Of a stretch of DNA of 64,000 nucleotides, positions 25,963 to 35,285 are shown piece after piece. The notes beneath the pieces were generated by a model that worked only from the letters and a program-made list of their open reading frames with translations, made no database searches and was not told where the DNA came from. Location: NCBI GenBank assembly GCA_021325635.1, contig JAJPGV010000056.1:193037-257036 (forward strand). Reading direction: 5' to 3'. Numbering within the stretch: position 1 is the first letter of the stretch; every line of letters begins with the position of its first letter. Source of the DNA: Chloroflexota bacterium. GTDB taxonomy: Bacteria; Chloroflexota; JAJPGV01. A program made the translations under genes and the position numbers.

Positions 25963-26290
25963 TTGGCGACAGTGTCTTCCGAGGATAAGCCATGTGGCCG
26001 CGTTCTGGTGATGGACGATGACCGAAACAGCCTCGCCCTTTTTCAAGCACTCCTCAGACGTGAAGGGGTATGAGGTCGTCACAGCAGGGAACGGCCCAGA
26101 CGCACTAGGGAAGGTGGCCACCATGGCGCCGGATCTGGAGGCCAATGAGCGCGGAACTTTGGAATCGCTCGGGGTGGTTTCGATACTCAGCAAGGGACCG
26201 GGGGTGGCTGCCAAAACGGCCAAAGCGCTGGAGCAAGCGGCCCGATGCCAGGTTGGGACACAAGCTGAGGAACGGGAAGTAGCTGTCTGA
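25963..26290 (+). pseudogene. frameshifted response-regulator receiver domain
   Basis: From TTG 25963 (GGGGAGGGA just upstream) the frame reads GRVLVMDDDRNSLALFQALL, the first strand and acidic pocket of a REC domain, and stops at a TGA at 26068-26070. Dropping one G from the GGGG run at 26065-26068 restores the expected GYEVVTAGNGPDAL continuation. After MAPDL the phospho-Asp strand is missing and the rest to the stop at 26290 is unlike a REC domain. It resembles the receiver domains of the hybrid kinase downstream and is probably a decayed relative. Confidence 0.65.
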
Positions 26291-26418
26291 GCCAGGTGCC
26301 AGCATGCGTGGTAAGCCAGATTTCCATGTGATGGACATTCCGCTGCCCTATAAAGAGGGGCTAGCACTGACAGAAAAACTATGTGTTACTTGTGACTGCG
26401 GGAACGGTTAGTGGACGC

Positions 26419-27405
26419 ATGACGCGTCGCACTTTCCTTCGCGTAGCGTCTGGCATGGCAACTGGGGCCACGCTTGGAGTGTTGACGGGCTGTAGCGTTC
26501 CGTTCGTGAGTGCACGAGCGACGCATCCTCCACGCTTAGCCTACCTCGCTACCTGGCCGCCTCCGCGTGCTGGTGAGACGAATCCGTTCTTTGACGGCTT
26601 GCGGGATTTGGGCTACACCGATGGCCAGAACGTGACCGTTGCTTCTCGCTACGCCTCCGGCCACCTGGATCAACTCCCTCCCCTGGCTTCGGAGCTCATA
26701 ACCTTCGGGCCCGACATTCTGGTGGCTGATGGAGAGCAAGCTGCCATCGTCGCCAAGGACGCAACAAGCGTTATCCCGACGGTTTTTACCGCGGTCTCGG
26801 ACCCGGTAGCAATTGGCGTGGTGGACAGCCTTTCCCGCCCCGGCGGGAATATCACCGGGTTCTCTGATGATCAGGCCAGGACCGTCGCGAAACATGTTGA
26901 CCTCGCGCTGGAGCTGGTCCCTGGACTGACGAGGCTGGGCGTGATGTGGAGCCCGGACTACACCACCATGCGAGTGAAGCTCCAGGGTATCCAAGCGGCG
27001 GCACATGCGCTAGGCATCGACGTCATGTCGATTCAGGTGAGGCAGCGAGAGGATTTCGATGGTGCGTTTCAGTCCGCGGTAAGCGCCGGCCTGCGGGTTC
27101 TGATCATCACCGGTGCGATCCTGACCAATCAAGCCGGTGCACAGCTCTCTGAGCTCGCACTGAAATATCGATTGCTCACGATTGGCAGCGGCGACTACGC
27201 CATGATTGGCTACGGTCCAAACATCCCCGCCCTGCGACGACAGGCGGCGAGCGCTGTGGTCCGTATTTTCAAAGGGGCCAAGCCGGCCGATCTGGCGGTA
27301 CAGAAGGCCAGTACGTTTGATCTGACCATTAACTTGCGACTGGCAGAAGGGATTGGTATTAGTGTGCCGGCGGCACTCCTGTCGCAGGCGACGACCGTAT
27401 CTTAG
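26419..27405 (+). CDS. ABC transporter substrate-binding lipoprotein (ABC_sub_bind family)
   Basis: Extracellular solute-binding protein of the ABC_sub_bind (PF04392) type. The N-terminus has a twin-Arg start MTRRTFLRVASG and a lipobox LTGC at about residue 25, so it should be exported and lipid-anchored. The mature part has the two-lobe pattern of the family: GLRDLGYTDGQNVTV, PDILVADGEQA, IPTVFTAVSDPVA, then LSRPGGNITGFSD and a second lobe. The start at 26419 is chosen because it gives the Tat/lipoprotein signal; a start at 26383 would add twelve unrelated residues. No permease or ATPase gene adjoins. Twelve bases downstream begins a hybrid sensor kinase, so the protein more likely presents a ligand to the kinase than feeds a transporter. 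The ligand is unknown. Confidence 0.85.
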   Translation: MTRRTFLRVASGMATGATLGVLTGCSVPFVSARATHPPRLAYLATWPPPRAGETNPFFDGLRDLGYTDGQNVTVASRYASGHLDQLPPLASELITFGPDILVADGEQAAIVAKDATSVIPTVFTAVSDPVAIGVVDSLSRPGGNITGFSDDQARTVAKHVDLALELVPGLTRLGVMWSPDYTTMRVKLQGIQAAAHALGIDVMSIQVRQREDFDGAFQSAVSAGLRVLIITGAILTNQAGAQLSELALKYRLLTIGSGDYAMIGYGPNIPALRRQAASAVVRIFKGAKPADLAVQKASTFDLTINLRLAEGIGISVPAALLSQATTVS

Positions 27406-27417
27406 GCGCGACCGCCC

Positions 27418-30114
27418 GTGAAGCCTCGCTCTCGGCGCAGTCTTAGCCGCAAATTCCTCGTCGTGCTGGCCTCGCTGGTGACGGGGGCACTGGTTGTGAG
27501 CGGCCTTGTGCAAATGGTTATCGCATATCACGATAGCCAGGCTAACCTCCTCAGTCTCGAGAGCGAGAAGGCGCACTCCGCGGCGCTACAAACGACACAG
27601 TTTCTAACGGAAGTTCAGACCCAGATGAGCTGGGTGGTCCAGCCCGCTTTCGCGGTTGTGAGTCTGGACCAACTGCGCCAGGCATTCGAACAGCTGTTGC
27701 ATCAGGAGCCCGCGATCACCGAGGTTAGGTACTTGGACTCCGGGGGACACGAGCAGCTGCGCGTTTCCCGTGTGGCGGTCAACCTCGCCGAGAGCGAGGC
27801 CGACTTTTCAACCTCGGCCGCGTTCACCCAGGCCGCCGGCGGCGCAACCTACTTCGGCCCGGTCTACTTCCTCAACGGGTCAGAGCCGTACATGACTATC
27901 TCGATGGGCCAACGCGGCCCAACTGGCGGGGTTATCTCATGCGAGGTGAACCTCAAGTTCGTGTGGGACGTGGTCACCCAAATCAGGTTAGGTGAGGCCG
28001 GCTTCGCCTACGTAGTCGACGCTAATGGCCATCTCATTGCACACCCCGACATCAATCAGGTGCTGCGGCACACCGACCTGTCCGCGCTGTCGCAAGTGAA
28101 GGCGGCCCTCGCCTCGCTACCCGCGGCGAACCCTGGGGGGGCGTCGAATGGTGCTCCCGCACTGACCGGCCAGCAGGTGCTGCTCGCCCGGAATTCAGTG
28201 GGCGATGGAGTCCTGACCGCCTGGGACTACGTCAAGCAATCAGGCTGGACAGTGTTTGTCGAGCAGCCCCAGCGCGAAGCTTTCGCGCCCCTGTACGCAT
28301 CCGTGGAGCGCACGGTGCTGTTGTTGCTGCTGGGCATCGTGGGCGCGGTGGCGGTCAGCTCTGTCCTCATTCGCAGTCTGATGCAGCCCATCCAGGCGCT
28401 CCAGCTTGGAGCGGCGACTATCGGAAGTGGTGATCTGCGCCACCGGATAGACGTTCGGACAGGCGACGAGCTGGAAGAGCTTGCGGAAGCCTTCAACACG
28501 ATGGCTGGCAAACTGCGTGAGTCCTACGCGACGCTCGAACAGAAGGTCGAAGAGCGTACTCGTGAGCTGACGGAAACAAGTCAGCAGCTCGAAGTTGCCA
28601 GCCGACACAAGAGCGAGTTCCTGGCCAACATGAGCCACGAGTTGCGCACACCCCTGAATGCCATTCTGGGCTTTTCCGAACTCCTGATCGATGACACGGA
28701 GGGTGACTACGACCGACAAACACGGACTACGTATCTGACGAGCATCCACGAAAGTGGGCGGCACTTGCTCGCCCTCATTAACGACATCCTCGACCTATCC
28801 AAAGTGGAAGCTGGCCGGATGGAGCTTCATTTCGAGACTGTTCGAATCACCGACCTGGTCGAGCAAGTCCTCAACACGGTCCGGCCCCTGGCGGATCAGA
28901 AAGGCATCGAACTAGGCGCCAACGTGAGCCCCGACGACGAGGTGTTGGCCGATGAGGGCAAACTCAAACAGATCATGTACAACTTGCTCTCCAACGCCAT
29001 CAAATTCACTCCGGATGGCGGCCAGGTTCGAGTAGAAGCTCGTTCCGCACCTGACCATATCCAGCTAGCTGTCATTGACACGGGCGTCGGCATTGCGCTG
29101 GAAGACCAGGAACGCGTTTTTGAGGAGTTTGAACAAATCGACAGTGGCGCCAACCGGCGGCATCAGGGAACAGGACTGGGTCTGGCTCTGACCAGGCGCT
29201 TCGTCAACCTGCATGGGGGTAGGATGTGGCTAGAGAGCGAGCCGGCCAAGGGCAGTCGATTCTATATCTGGTTGCCTCGTGCCGCTATTGAGGCCGCTAC
29301 TGTCGCCGAGCCCGATGGTAATGCCACCACCATCGGTCTCGAACTGAGCCATAGTCCGCTCGTATTGGTGATTGAGGATGACGCTGGCGCGGTCCGGCTC
29401 TTGAGCGAGTATTTGCTCCGCGGGGGTTACCGGGTAGAAGTGGCGAGCAATGGCCCGCAGGCGCTGGAGATGGCTCGCGCCTTGAAGCCAATTGCGATCA
29501 CGCTTGACATCCTAATACCGAAGCTCGACGGCTGGGAGGTCCTGCGCGCCCTGAAGTCCGATGAAAGCACCTGCGATATCCCCGTGCTCATCATCTCCGT
29601 GGTCGATGACTATGCGATGGGCTTTGCGCTCGGCGCAACCGACTACTTTGTGAAGCCTATCGACCGGCAGGCCTTGCTGGATCGCCTGGACCGCTTCACG
29701 TCGACGGCCACTGCCCAGAAGAGTAACGTTCGCATCCTGGCCGTCGACGATGATCCCGACACCCTCGACCTCTTACACGGCATCCTCGCGTCGGCTGGCT
29801 ACACGGTGTTACGAGCGCGTGGTGGCGCGGAAGGTATTCGTCAGGCGCAGGAGGCTCAACCCGACTTGATCATCCTGGATTTGATAATGCCCGACGTCAG
29901 CGGGTTTGATGTGGCGACCGTGCTCCGCGCCAATACGACGACAACCCAGATTCCCATTCTGGTGCTAACGGCTAAAGACCTGACAGCGGAGGATAGGCAA
30001 TCCCTCACCGGCCAGGTCGCGGCCGTGCTCCAGAAAGGCATGCTTTCCCCCGAGGACCTGCTTGGGTGGCTCGATCAGGTAACTCGTAAAGTTTCGGGAG
30101 TGGGTAGGGGCTAG
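27418..30114 (+). CDS. hybrid sensor histidine kinase with two receiver domains
   Basis: 898-residue membrane kinase. A membrane helix at about 10-35, an extracellular Cache-like sensor (about 40-290), a second helix near 300-325 and a HAMP domain (325-380) lead to a coiled coil and HisKA with [10 protein letters not shown] (phospho-His near residue 406). The HATPase domain has the N box ([11 protein letters not shown]), DTGVGIA and GTGLGLAL motifs. Two REC domains follow, with phospho-Asp in ITLDILIP near 697 and IILDLIMP near 820; both keep the conserved Lys/Thr switch area. There is no output domain. Starts with GTG. It is coupled to the substrate-binding lipoprotein, which suggests periplasmic ligand sensing. 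Output partners are not next to it, apart from the broken REC gene upstream. Confidence 0.9.
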   Translation: MKPRSRRSLSRKFLVVLASLVTGALVVSGLVQMVIAYHDSQANLLSLESEKAHSAALQTTQFLTEVQTQMSWVVQPAFAVVSLDQLRQAFEQLLHQEPAITEVRYLDSGGHEQLRVSRVAVNLAESEADFSTSAAFTQAAGGATYFGPVYFLNGSEPYMTISMGQRGPTGGVISCEVNLKFVWDVVTQIRLGEAGFAYVVDANGHLIAHPDINQVLRHTDLSALSQVKAALASLPAANPGGASNGAPALTGQQVLLARNSVGDGVLTAWDYVKQSGWTVFVEQPQREAFAPLYASVERTVLLLLLGIVGAVAVSSVLIRSLMQPIQALQLGAATIGSGDLRHRIDVRTGDELEELAEAFNTMAGKLRESYATLEQKVEERTRELTETSQQLEVASRHKSEFLANMSHELRTPLNAILGFSELLIDDTEGDYDRQTRTTYLTSIHESGRHLLALINDILDLSKVEAGRMELHFETVRITDLVEQVLNTVRPLADQKGIELGANVSPDDEVLADEGKLKQIMYNLLSNAIKFTPDGGQVRVEARSAPDHIQLAVIDTGVGIALEDQERVFEEFEQIDSGANRRHQGTGLGLALTRRFVNLHGGRMWLESEPAKGSRFYIWLPRAAIEAATVAEPDGNATTIGLELSHSPLVLVIEDDAGAVRLLSEYLLRGGYRVEVASNGPQALEMARALKPIAITLDILIPKLDGWEVLRALKSDESTCDIPVLIISVVDDYAMGFALGATDYFVKPIDRQALLDRLDRFTSTATAQKSNVRILAVDDDPDTLDLLHGILASAGYTVLRARGGAEGIRQAQEAQPDLIILDLIMPDVSGFDVATVLRANTTTTQIPILVLTAKDLTAEDRQSLTGQVAAVLQKGMLSPEDLLGWLDQVTRKVSGVGRG

Positions 30115-30321
30115 GCTACTGCTGCGAGTGATGGACAGTCTGGCAATGAAAAGAGGGTGTTCTTGGCAGTCAGGGCATCGCCACGCTCGCAAATGTCTTT
30201 CAGGATGAGCAATTCATGCGACAGGAAATAAGACAGTTGTGCGACTGGCTTAAGTCGTGTGCAGCAGATGCCGGGCACAGGGTTGACGTTAACTCATCAC
30301 GTCAAGTAGGGGGCTGAAGCG

Positions 30322-30609
30322 CTGTTCATCGTACTGCTCACATTTTCCAATAACAGGGGCCAGGCCAGCGACTTTATGGAGAGCCACAATGAATGGATCA
30401 AGCGTGGATTCGACGATGGCGTCTTTCTGATAGTCGGTAGTCTTCAACCGAATTTGGGCGGCGGCATCGTCGCCCATAACATCTCGCTCGAGGATCTTCA
30501 AAGCAGAGTGAAGGACGATCCCTTCGTAGCCAGGGAAATAGTGAGTGCCGAAATTCTTGAGATCTCGCCATCAAGAACAGTCGAACCGCTTGAATTTCTG
30601 CTCGCTTGA
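30322..30609 (+). CDS. YciI-like (YCII-related) small protein, CTG start
   Basis: About 95 residues with a ferredoxin-like YCII fold: FIVLLTF strand, HNEWIKRGFDDGVFLIVGSL with the conserved His and Asp of the family's putative active site, and a C-terminal DPFVAREIVSAEILEISP strand. The family is widespread, with poorly defined catalytic roles. An ATG at 30376 would remove the first strand. The same frame is open back to a stop at 30307, without ATG, GTG or TTG, and CTG at 30322 lies where Met is expected, with AGGGGG (30309-30313 region) eight bases upstream. I therefore choose CTG. Lies alone between the kinase and the Tag gene. Confidence 0.68.
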   Translation: MFIVLLTFSNNRGQASDFMESHNEWIKRGFDDGVFLIVGSLQPNLGGGIVAHNISLEDLQSRVKDDPFVAREIVSAEILEISPSRTVEPLEFLLA

Positions 30610-30645
30610 AATGGCGTTGACCGATTCACGCAAGCTCACCGCGTT

Positions 30646-31269
30646 GTGACCGCAACGATCGTTGGCCCGGATGGCAGGTCACGCTGCGGTTGGTGTGGCG
30701 GCGCCCCGGAGTTTCTCGGCTATCACGACACCGAATGGGGGTTCCCAACGAATGACGATCAGCGCCTGTTCGAGAAATTGAGCCTGGAGGGGTTTCAGTC
30801 CGGACTGAGCTGGCGCACGATTCTGGCCAAGCGGGAGAACTTTCGAGCAGCCTTCCATGGCTTCGACTTCGACAGAATTGCGCGCTTCACTCAGCATGAC
30901 GTCGATCTCCTGCTCTCGGACGAAGGCATCGTTCGCCATCGCGGCAAGATTGAGGCGGTAATCAACAATGCACGACGGGCTCAGGAACTCGTTAAGAGCG
31001 AGGGCTCGTTGGCCGCGTTCGTCTGGCGATACCAACCTCCGGCGGGACAGCTTCCTGAGCCCCAGGCCGCCTCGACTTCGCTCGAATCGATTGCCCTCTC
31101 GAAGGAGCTCAAAAGGTTAGGCTGGAGATTCGTGGGCCCCACCACCGTCTTTGCCTTCATGCAAGCAATGGGACTCATCAACGATCACGTTCGGGGTTGC
31201 GTCATCCGGGCTGAGGTCGAGTGTGCGCGGAGAAATTTCGATCGGCCAGGCGGCTACCGGCGCGGCTGA
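30646..31269 (+). CDS. tag: DNA-3-methyladenine glycosylase I
   Basis: Base-excision repair enzyme that removes 3-methyladenine from alkylated DNA. The 207 residues contain the family hallmarks: CGWCGGAPEFLGYHDTEWG near the N-terminus with the zinc ligands and the conserved Glu-Trp, FEKLSLEGFQSGLSW with the base-binding pocket, then the HhH-like core with VRHRGKIEAVINNA. A His in the C-terminal region (INDH) completes the zinc site. Start is the GTG at 30646 with weak ribosome binding signal; the N-terminal extension before Cys is about ten residues as in relatives. The gene is monocistronic. It looks intact and its function assignment is firm. Confidence 0.92.
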   Translation: MTATIVGPDGRSRCGWCGGAPEFLGYHDTEWGFPTNDDQRLFEKLSLEGFQSGLSWRTILAKRENFRAAFHGFDFDRIARFTQHDVDLLLSDEGIVRHRGKIEAVINNARRAQELVKSEGSLAAFVWRYQPPAGQLPEPQAASTSLESIALSKELKRLGWRFVGPTTVFAFMQAMGLINDHVRGCVIRAEVECARRNFDRPGGYRRG

Positions 31270-31438
31270 CGGCCGCTGGTTGGTTAGGGGCTCGCCTCGC
31301 CGTCGACGGGCCCCCGTCGCGGCTTGGTTAGCGTTACAGGATTCGGCCTCGAAGTTCGTTCGTTCCCAGACCGAGAGAGGCTCACGCCGGCAATGCTCGT
31401 GGGTCAAAACAGCCTTGAGATGATCGGGCAAAGCGAAC

Positions 31439-32248
31439 ATGACGGACAGCACGCACGAGGTTGAGCGCTCACGAGCCGCAATGCCCAGCGACACGAGGGC
31501 CATCCTGGATCGGCGGGACCTGGCCAGCGGCAACCCGTTTCTGGCTCAGCGGCTTCGTCCTGGTATGGCTGTCCTGGATATCGGCTGCGGCACTGGGGCC
31601 ATCACTCGGGGCATTGCCGAGTTGGTGGGGTTCGGTGGTGAGACCATCGGGCTGGACACAAATCAGGAATTCATCCAGCGGGCCCGAGCCAGCGAGAATC
31701 TTCCTGGACTGAGCTTTCTGGTAGGCGATGCGTATGACCTGCCATTCGAGAACCGCTTTGATGTCGTGACCGCTGCGCGAGTGCTGCAGTGGCTCGCCCG
31801 ACCGCTCGACGCCCTCCGATCGATGGTCAAGGCGGTGAAACCGGGCCGCTCGGTGGTTGTTTTGGATTACAACCACAAGCGCATCGCCTGGGATCCAATA
31901 CCGCCGCCGAAAGCGTTGCGCTTCTACGAGGTCTTCCTGGGCTGGAGGGCGGACGCGGGCTTTGACAATGCCATCGCCGACCATCTCGTTGAGCTTTTCG
32001 AAAACGCAGGGCTCGTGGACGTGGATGCCCATCTAGCTGACGAGGTCAGCGCTTCGGGGGATCCTGGGCTGACGTTGTGGGCAAACGTCGCCGCCACGCG
32101 GGGGCATCAACTCGTTGCAGACGGCGTACTCAGCGAGGACGAGCGAGCGGCCGCAGAGGCCGAGCTCAGAGCCTGGGCTGAGGAGAGCGCGAAGCGGCAG
32201 ACGCTTTACCTCGTGAGCTGTTGCGGAAGGCGGCCCGCAAGTGAATGA
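31439..32248 (+). CDS. SAM-dependent class I methyltransferase
   Basis: 269-residue cytosolic methyltransferase. Motif I is VLDIGCGTGAITRG, the acidic motif II IGLDTNQEFI, motif III GDAYDLPFENRFDVV, and motif post-III AVKPGRSVVVLDYNH, all in normal spacing. The core belongs to the Methyltransf_11/25 type and the C-terminal 100 residues form an extra cap. Substrate unknown; similar proteins act on quinones, small metabolites or natural products. The ATG at 31439 stands about 170 bases after tag. Its stop overlaps by eight bases a second, truncated methyltransferase, suggesting that a tandem pair has partly decayed. Confidence 0.82.
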   Translation: MTDSTHEVERSRAAMPSDTRAILDRRDLASGNPFLAQRLRPGMAVLDIGCGTGAITRGIAELVGFGGETIGLDTNQEFIQRARASENLPGLSFLVGDAYDLPFENRFDVVTAARVLQWLARPLDALRSMVKAVKPGRSVVVLDYNHKRIAWDPIPPPKALRFYEVFLGWRADAGFDNAIADHLVELFENAGLVDVDAHLADEVSASGDPGLTLWANVAATRGHQLVADGVLSEDERAAAEAELRAWAEESAKRQTLYLVSCCGRRPASE

Positions 32249-32609
32249 ACCGAGCGAGGCGAACATTCTCCAAGAGCATCTGGATTATTACCGCGCTCGC
32301 GCGGGGGAGTACGATGAATGGTGGTACCGCCAGGGCCGGTACGATCGCGGGCCGGCAGAAATCACACAGTGGTTCAGCCAAGTGGGCGAGGTACGGGCAG
32401 TCGTGCGGTCCGTCCAGCCCGTGGAGAGTATTCTCGAAGTGGCGAGCGGCACCGGGATCTGGACCAAGGAGTTCATTGCACTGGGACAGCGCGTCACGGC
32501 AGTGGACGCATCGCCTGAAGTCCTTGCGATCAACCGCGCTCGGCTGGCCAACACCAAGGTATTCGAAGCTGGTCTTGCGGGCTGGGGAGCGGCCCTCCAT
32601 TTCGGCTAG
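32241..32609 (+). pseudogene. truncated second SAM methyltransferase
   Basis: 122 residues that keep the N-terminus and motif I (ILEVASGTGIWTKEF) and motif II (VTAVDASPEVL) of a class I methyltransferase, then end right after at GWGAALHFG. The catalytic half is missing and the DNA that follows does not continue it in any frame. Starts at the ATG 32241 within the end of the previous gene. Confidence 0.65.
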
Positions 32610-32624
32610 GCTCAAAGGGCTTGA

Positions 32625-32717
32625 ATGAGGATTGAGCTGATCGAACAGATGGAACGCTGGGGACTGGACGACGTCATGGAAGACAAGACATTCGAGCACC
32701 TGGTGCTGGCCGGGTAG
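32625..32717 (+). pseudogene. C-terminal gene fragment, paralogous to 33.6 kb
   Basis: A 30-residue frame (EQMERWGLDDVMEDK core, stop TAG at 32715-32717) matches the tail of the decayed gene near 33640-33705 (EQMNRWG, then ADDVMDGK). It therefore looks like the end of a second copy whose body is lost, not a gene of its own. Confidence 0.45.
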
Positions 32718-32791
32718 CAGGCAAGGCTGTCGCCACGGAGAATCTCAATCGAGCGCTGCACTGGCTGCGCGGCACACCCAACCGAACGTTC

Positions 32792-33178
32792 GTGCTCTAT
32801 CCCCTCGTGGTGCTGCTCGCCCATCGGCGGATCGAGCGGCCAAGGTTCCTGCCCTTGCTGGCCTGGGGCTACCTGCAGTACAAGCTGATCGGCGAACACC
32901 GCCAACGGCAGCGGGCAGGTGGGCGTGGCTTCGACAATCCACCCGACAGGCTCCTCACAGCGGGGCCATACGCCATCAGCCGTAACCCGATGTACCTCGG
33001 ACACCTCATCTTCATGCTGGGTCTGGCCCTGAGTACCGGCTCCAGGCTCGCCTGGACGATTCTGCTGGCCAACCTGCCCTGGTTTCAGAGCCGCGTGCTA
33101 ACTGACGAGCGGCGCTTGCGAGAAAAGTTCGGTGAGGAATACCTGGCTTACTGCCGGCGGGTCCGGCGCTGGCTCTAG
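32792..33178 (+). CDS. isoprenylcysteine carboxyl methyltransferase-like membrane protein
   Basis: Small integral membrane methyltransferase of the ICMT/PEMT type. Seen are hydrophobic helices at about 1-15, 20-35 and 60-95, the cofactor loop GPYAISRNPMYLGHLIF near residue 60 and the C-terminal motif DERRLREKFGEEYLAYCRRVRRW, which form the SAM site. Coding pattern extends upstream of the GTG at 32792, to about 32741 (a NRALHWLRGTP segment), yet no usual start codon is found there. Either a CTG at 32756 is used or the 5' end is damaged, as in the adjoining fragments. The membrane substrate is unknown. Call by motif is good, start uncertain. Confidence 0.7.
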   Translation: MLYPLVVLLAHRRIERPRFLPLLAWGYLQYKLIGEHRQRQRAGGRGFDNPPDRLLTAGPYAISRNPMYLGHLIFMLGLALSTGSRLAWTILLANLPWFQSRVLTDERRLREKFGEEYLAYCRRVRRWL

Positions 33179-33380
33179 CGCTTCCTGTGTGTGGCCGCGC
33201 GCCCGCAGCATGAGGATGACCGCGCCGCGGACGTGGTGGTGGGCTTGCCGTGCTTGCCGACAGGCTCATCTCCCAGGTAGCCGGTGGAGGGGATGGCCTG
33301 TGCCATCCAATATTCCTAGCCGCTCCCTTCGTCCAGGCTCATGGTTGCCCCACTTTCGTATCCCGGCCTATGATGCGCCT

Positions 33381-33739
33381 ATGCCGAACCTGCGCGAGAA
33401 ACCAACGGGCATGCGTCTGGACGATTTGATCGCCTACGGGGCCAACTACTCGGCCTCCAAAGGGCTCGAGGTCGAGGACCTGTGGGACATCATGACGCCA
33501 CCTATGAATATGGCGGGGTGCCCTACCAAGAACGCAGCAGGACCGCGAGGGGGACTTCAACCGCTTCCATGAGCGCGAGCATTTCGTCTACGAGCAGTAT
33601 CCGATGGACAAGTACCTGCGATCATGGAGCAGATGAACCGTTGGGGGCCGACGACGTGATGGACGGAAAGGCCCACGAGCAACTCGTCCCTGGCGCTGGC
33701 TTAGGCGCGCCAATGCCACTACCTCAATACCCAGAGAAG
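33381..33739 (+). pseudogene. decayed gene of unknown family, several frameshifts
   Basis: It opens with ATG 33381 (a MRLDDLIAYGANY segment), changes frame near 33515 (GVPYQERS), again near 33540 (DREGDFNRFHEREHFVYEQ) and again near 33640 (ADDVMDGKAHEQLV). Reading across the shifts gives a continuous protein-like sequence of about 110 residues. I do not know the family. Its tail matches the fragment at 32625-32717, so two copies existed here. Confidence 0.55.
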
Positions 33740-34294
33740 ATGGCTTACCTTGACGAGGTGAAGGTCAAGCTGCGGAGCGCGAGCGATCCGAAGGACCTGC
33801 GAAGCCAGCAGCACCTGGAGATCGAGTACCTGGGCGGCAGCTCCGGTAAAACGAAGATCCGGGACGTCGAGCTCGTCTGCGACGAGCGGCTCGAGAGCAC
33901 CGGCTTTGGTGCCGGTGTGAGCCCGGCGCACACTTTCCTGGCCGGTTTCGGGTTCAGCCACATGACGCAGTGGGGCCGCGCCGCGGTCAAGTGCGATGTC
34001 CCTGTCGAAAGCCTGCGGGAGGAGGTCGACGGCACCTTTGACCGGCGCGGCGAGTACCTCTATGAAGAGGGCTTTGCCCATCCGGGATTCACAGAGATTA
34101 CCTTCACGGTGCACATCGAAAGCCCGGCTTCGCGTGAGCAGGTGCGCGAGTTCATCTCCTGGGCCGATCGCTCGCCGCCGCACGCCACCCTCCGCCGGGC
34201 TGTGCGCCTTGTAGGCATATTCCACCTGAACGGCCAGCATCTGGCGACCGCCATCTACCATCCGGACCACACGGAGTGGCGCGGCTACCCCTGA
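33740..34294 (+). CDS. OsmC-like family protein
   Basis: 184-residue protein with the alpha/beta pattern of OsmC/Ohr-type proteins: an N-terminal beta-sheet (residues 1-45), a central helix around AHTFLAGFGFSHMTQW, a strand-helix ESLREEVDGTFDRRGEYLYEEG and the closing HPGFTEITFTVHIESPASREQVREF. The two Cys of classical peroxide-reducing OsmC are not in the usual positions; one Cys occurs in VKCDVP near 80, so peroxidase activity is doubtful. The ATG at 33740 with AGAGAAG just before is preferred; the frame runs further up but that part belongs to the decayed gene. Its stop is followed within three bases by the SDR start, so they are likely co-expressed. Confidence 0.65.
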   Translation: MAYLDEVKVKLRSASDPKDLRSQQHLEIEYLGGSSGKTKIRDVELVCDERLESTGFGAGVSPAHTFLAGFGFSHMTQWGRAAVKCDVPVESLREEVDGTFDRRGEYLYEEGFAHPGFTEITFTVHIESPASREQVREFISWADRSPPHATLRRAVRLVGIFHLNGQHLATAIYHPDHTEWRGYP

Positions 34295-34296
34295 GC

Positions 34297-35085
34297 GTGG
34301 ACCATTCTCTGGGGGGACGCGTCGCCTTGGTCACCGGGGCGGGCCGCGGCATCGGCCGCGCTCTCGCGGTTGGCCTGGCAGATGCCGGGGCCACCGTGGT
34401 CGGCATCTCACGCACCGAACGGGAGGTGCAAGCCGTGGCCGCGGACATTCGGTCGCGGGGAGGGTCGGCCGAGGGCTGGTTTTGCGACCTGGCCCACGAA
34501 CCCCAGGTGCACGCGCTCGTGGATACCCTTGCAGACCGCTTTGGCAAGCTGGATGTGCTCGTGAACAACGCCGCGCTGCGCATGATCCACATTGGCAATC
34601 CGGCCTCTTATCTGACCACCGTGGAGGAGCTCACCGTCGCGGAGTGGGATCGGATGCTGGCGGTTAACCTACGGGGGCCCTTCCTCACCTGCAAGCTGGC
34701 TTTGCCGCTACTGCGTCAGGCGAGTGGCGCGAGCATCGTCAATATTTCAGCGGGTGGTGGAGCTGAAGGCCAGCCTGGCCGGACGCCGTACTGCGTATCG
34801 AAGTTCGGCTTAGAGGCCCTCACCCAGTGCCTGGCCGCGGAGTGGAAATCTGACGACATCGCCGTCAACAGCCTGGCGCCAGGTGTTTCGGTGTTCACGG
34901 ACGACATCAAGATTGAGCTGCGCCGCCGCAACCCGGAGCTGCGCCACGCCAGGCCGGAGATGATGGTGCAGCCCGCGCTTTTCTTGGCCAGCGCCAGAGC
35001 CGCTGAGTACACGGGCCAGCGTGTGGTCGCCTGGGAATGGCTGCAGGCCCACGGCCTCGGCGGCTGGGAAGTATGGGCGGCCTAG
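34297..35085 (+). CDS. short-chain dehydrogenase/reductase (SDR)
   Basis: Classical SDR of 262 residues. NAD(P) motif TGAGRGIG at residues 14-21, the NNAALRM variant of NNAG near 90, catalytic Ser in IVNISAGG, and YCVSK with the Tyr and Lys of the active site near 165-169. PG motif follows (LAPGVSV). The last 20 residues end EWLQAHGLGGWEVWAA, an unusual aromatic tail. Start: GTG at 34297 three bases after the OsmC-like stop is preferred; GTG at 34276 would overlap. Substrate cannot be read. Confidence 0.82.
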   Translation: MDHSLGGRVALVTGAGRGIGRALAVGLADAGATVVGISRTEREVQAVAADIRSRGGSAEGWFCDLAHEPQVHALVDTLADRFGKLDVLVNNAALRMIHIGNPASYLTTVEELTVAEWDRMLAVNLRGPFLTCKLALPLLRQASGASIVNISAGGGAEGQPGRTPYCVSKFGLEALTQCLAAEWKSDDIAVNSLAPGVSVFTDDIKIELRRRNPELRHARPEMMVQPALFLASARAAEYTGQRVVAWEWLQAHGLGGWEVWAA

Positions 35086-35110
35086 ACCAAAAAATGTTCC
35101 AGGAGCAAGG

Positions 35111-35254
35111 ATGAACGATCCTTCGGCATCAGCCTTTATGGAGCTCGTCAAGCGCGTAGCCCATCGCGGCAGGTACCAGAAAGGACGGGATGTCTCGGAC
35201 GAAGACATTCAGTTCATCCTGATTCGAGCGTGGTCGAAATGGCGGATGGCGTGA
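35111..35254 (+). CDS. small hypothetical protein (47 residues)
   Basis: A short open frame with a good ribosome site (AGGAG, six bases before the ATG at 35111), 25 bases after the SDR stop. The peptide is charged and helical, with a Tyr-Gln-Lys-Gly turn in the middle and a Trp-Ser-Lys-Trp near the end. No family recognised. The ribosome site and the co-direction make it more than a chance frame. Confidence 0.45.
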   Translation: MNDPSASAFMELVKRVAHRGRYQKGRDVSDEDIQFILIRAWSKWRMA

Positions 35255-35285
35255 CGATGTTCCAGGACAACAGCCATGTATTTCC

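Noticed and set aside
33482-33739. N-terminal extension of the OsmC-like gene at 33.7 kb
   Set aside because: This part is a frame of the decayed upstream gene; ATG 33740 with AGAGAAG fits the family start.
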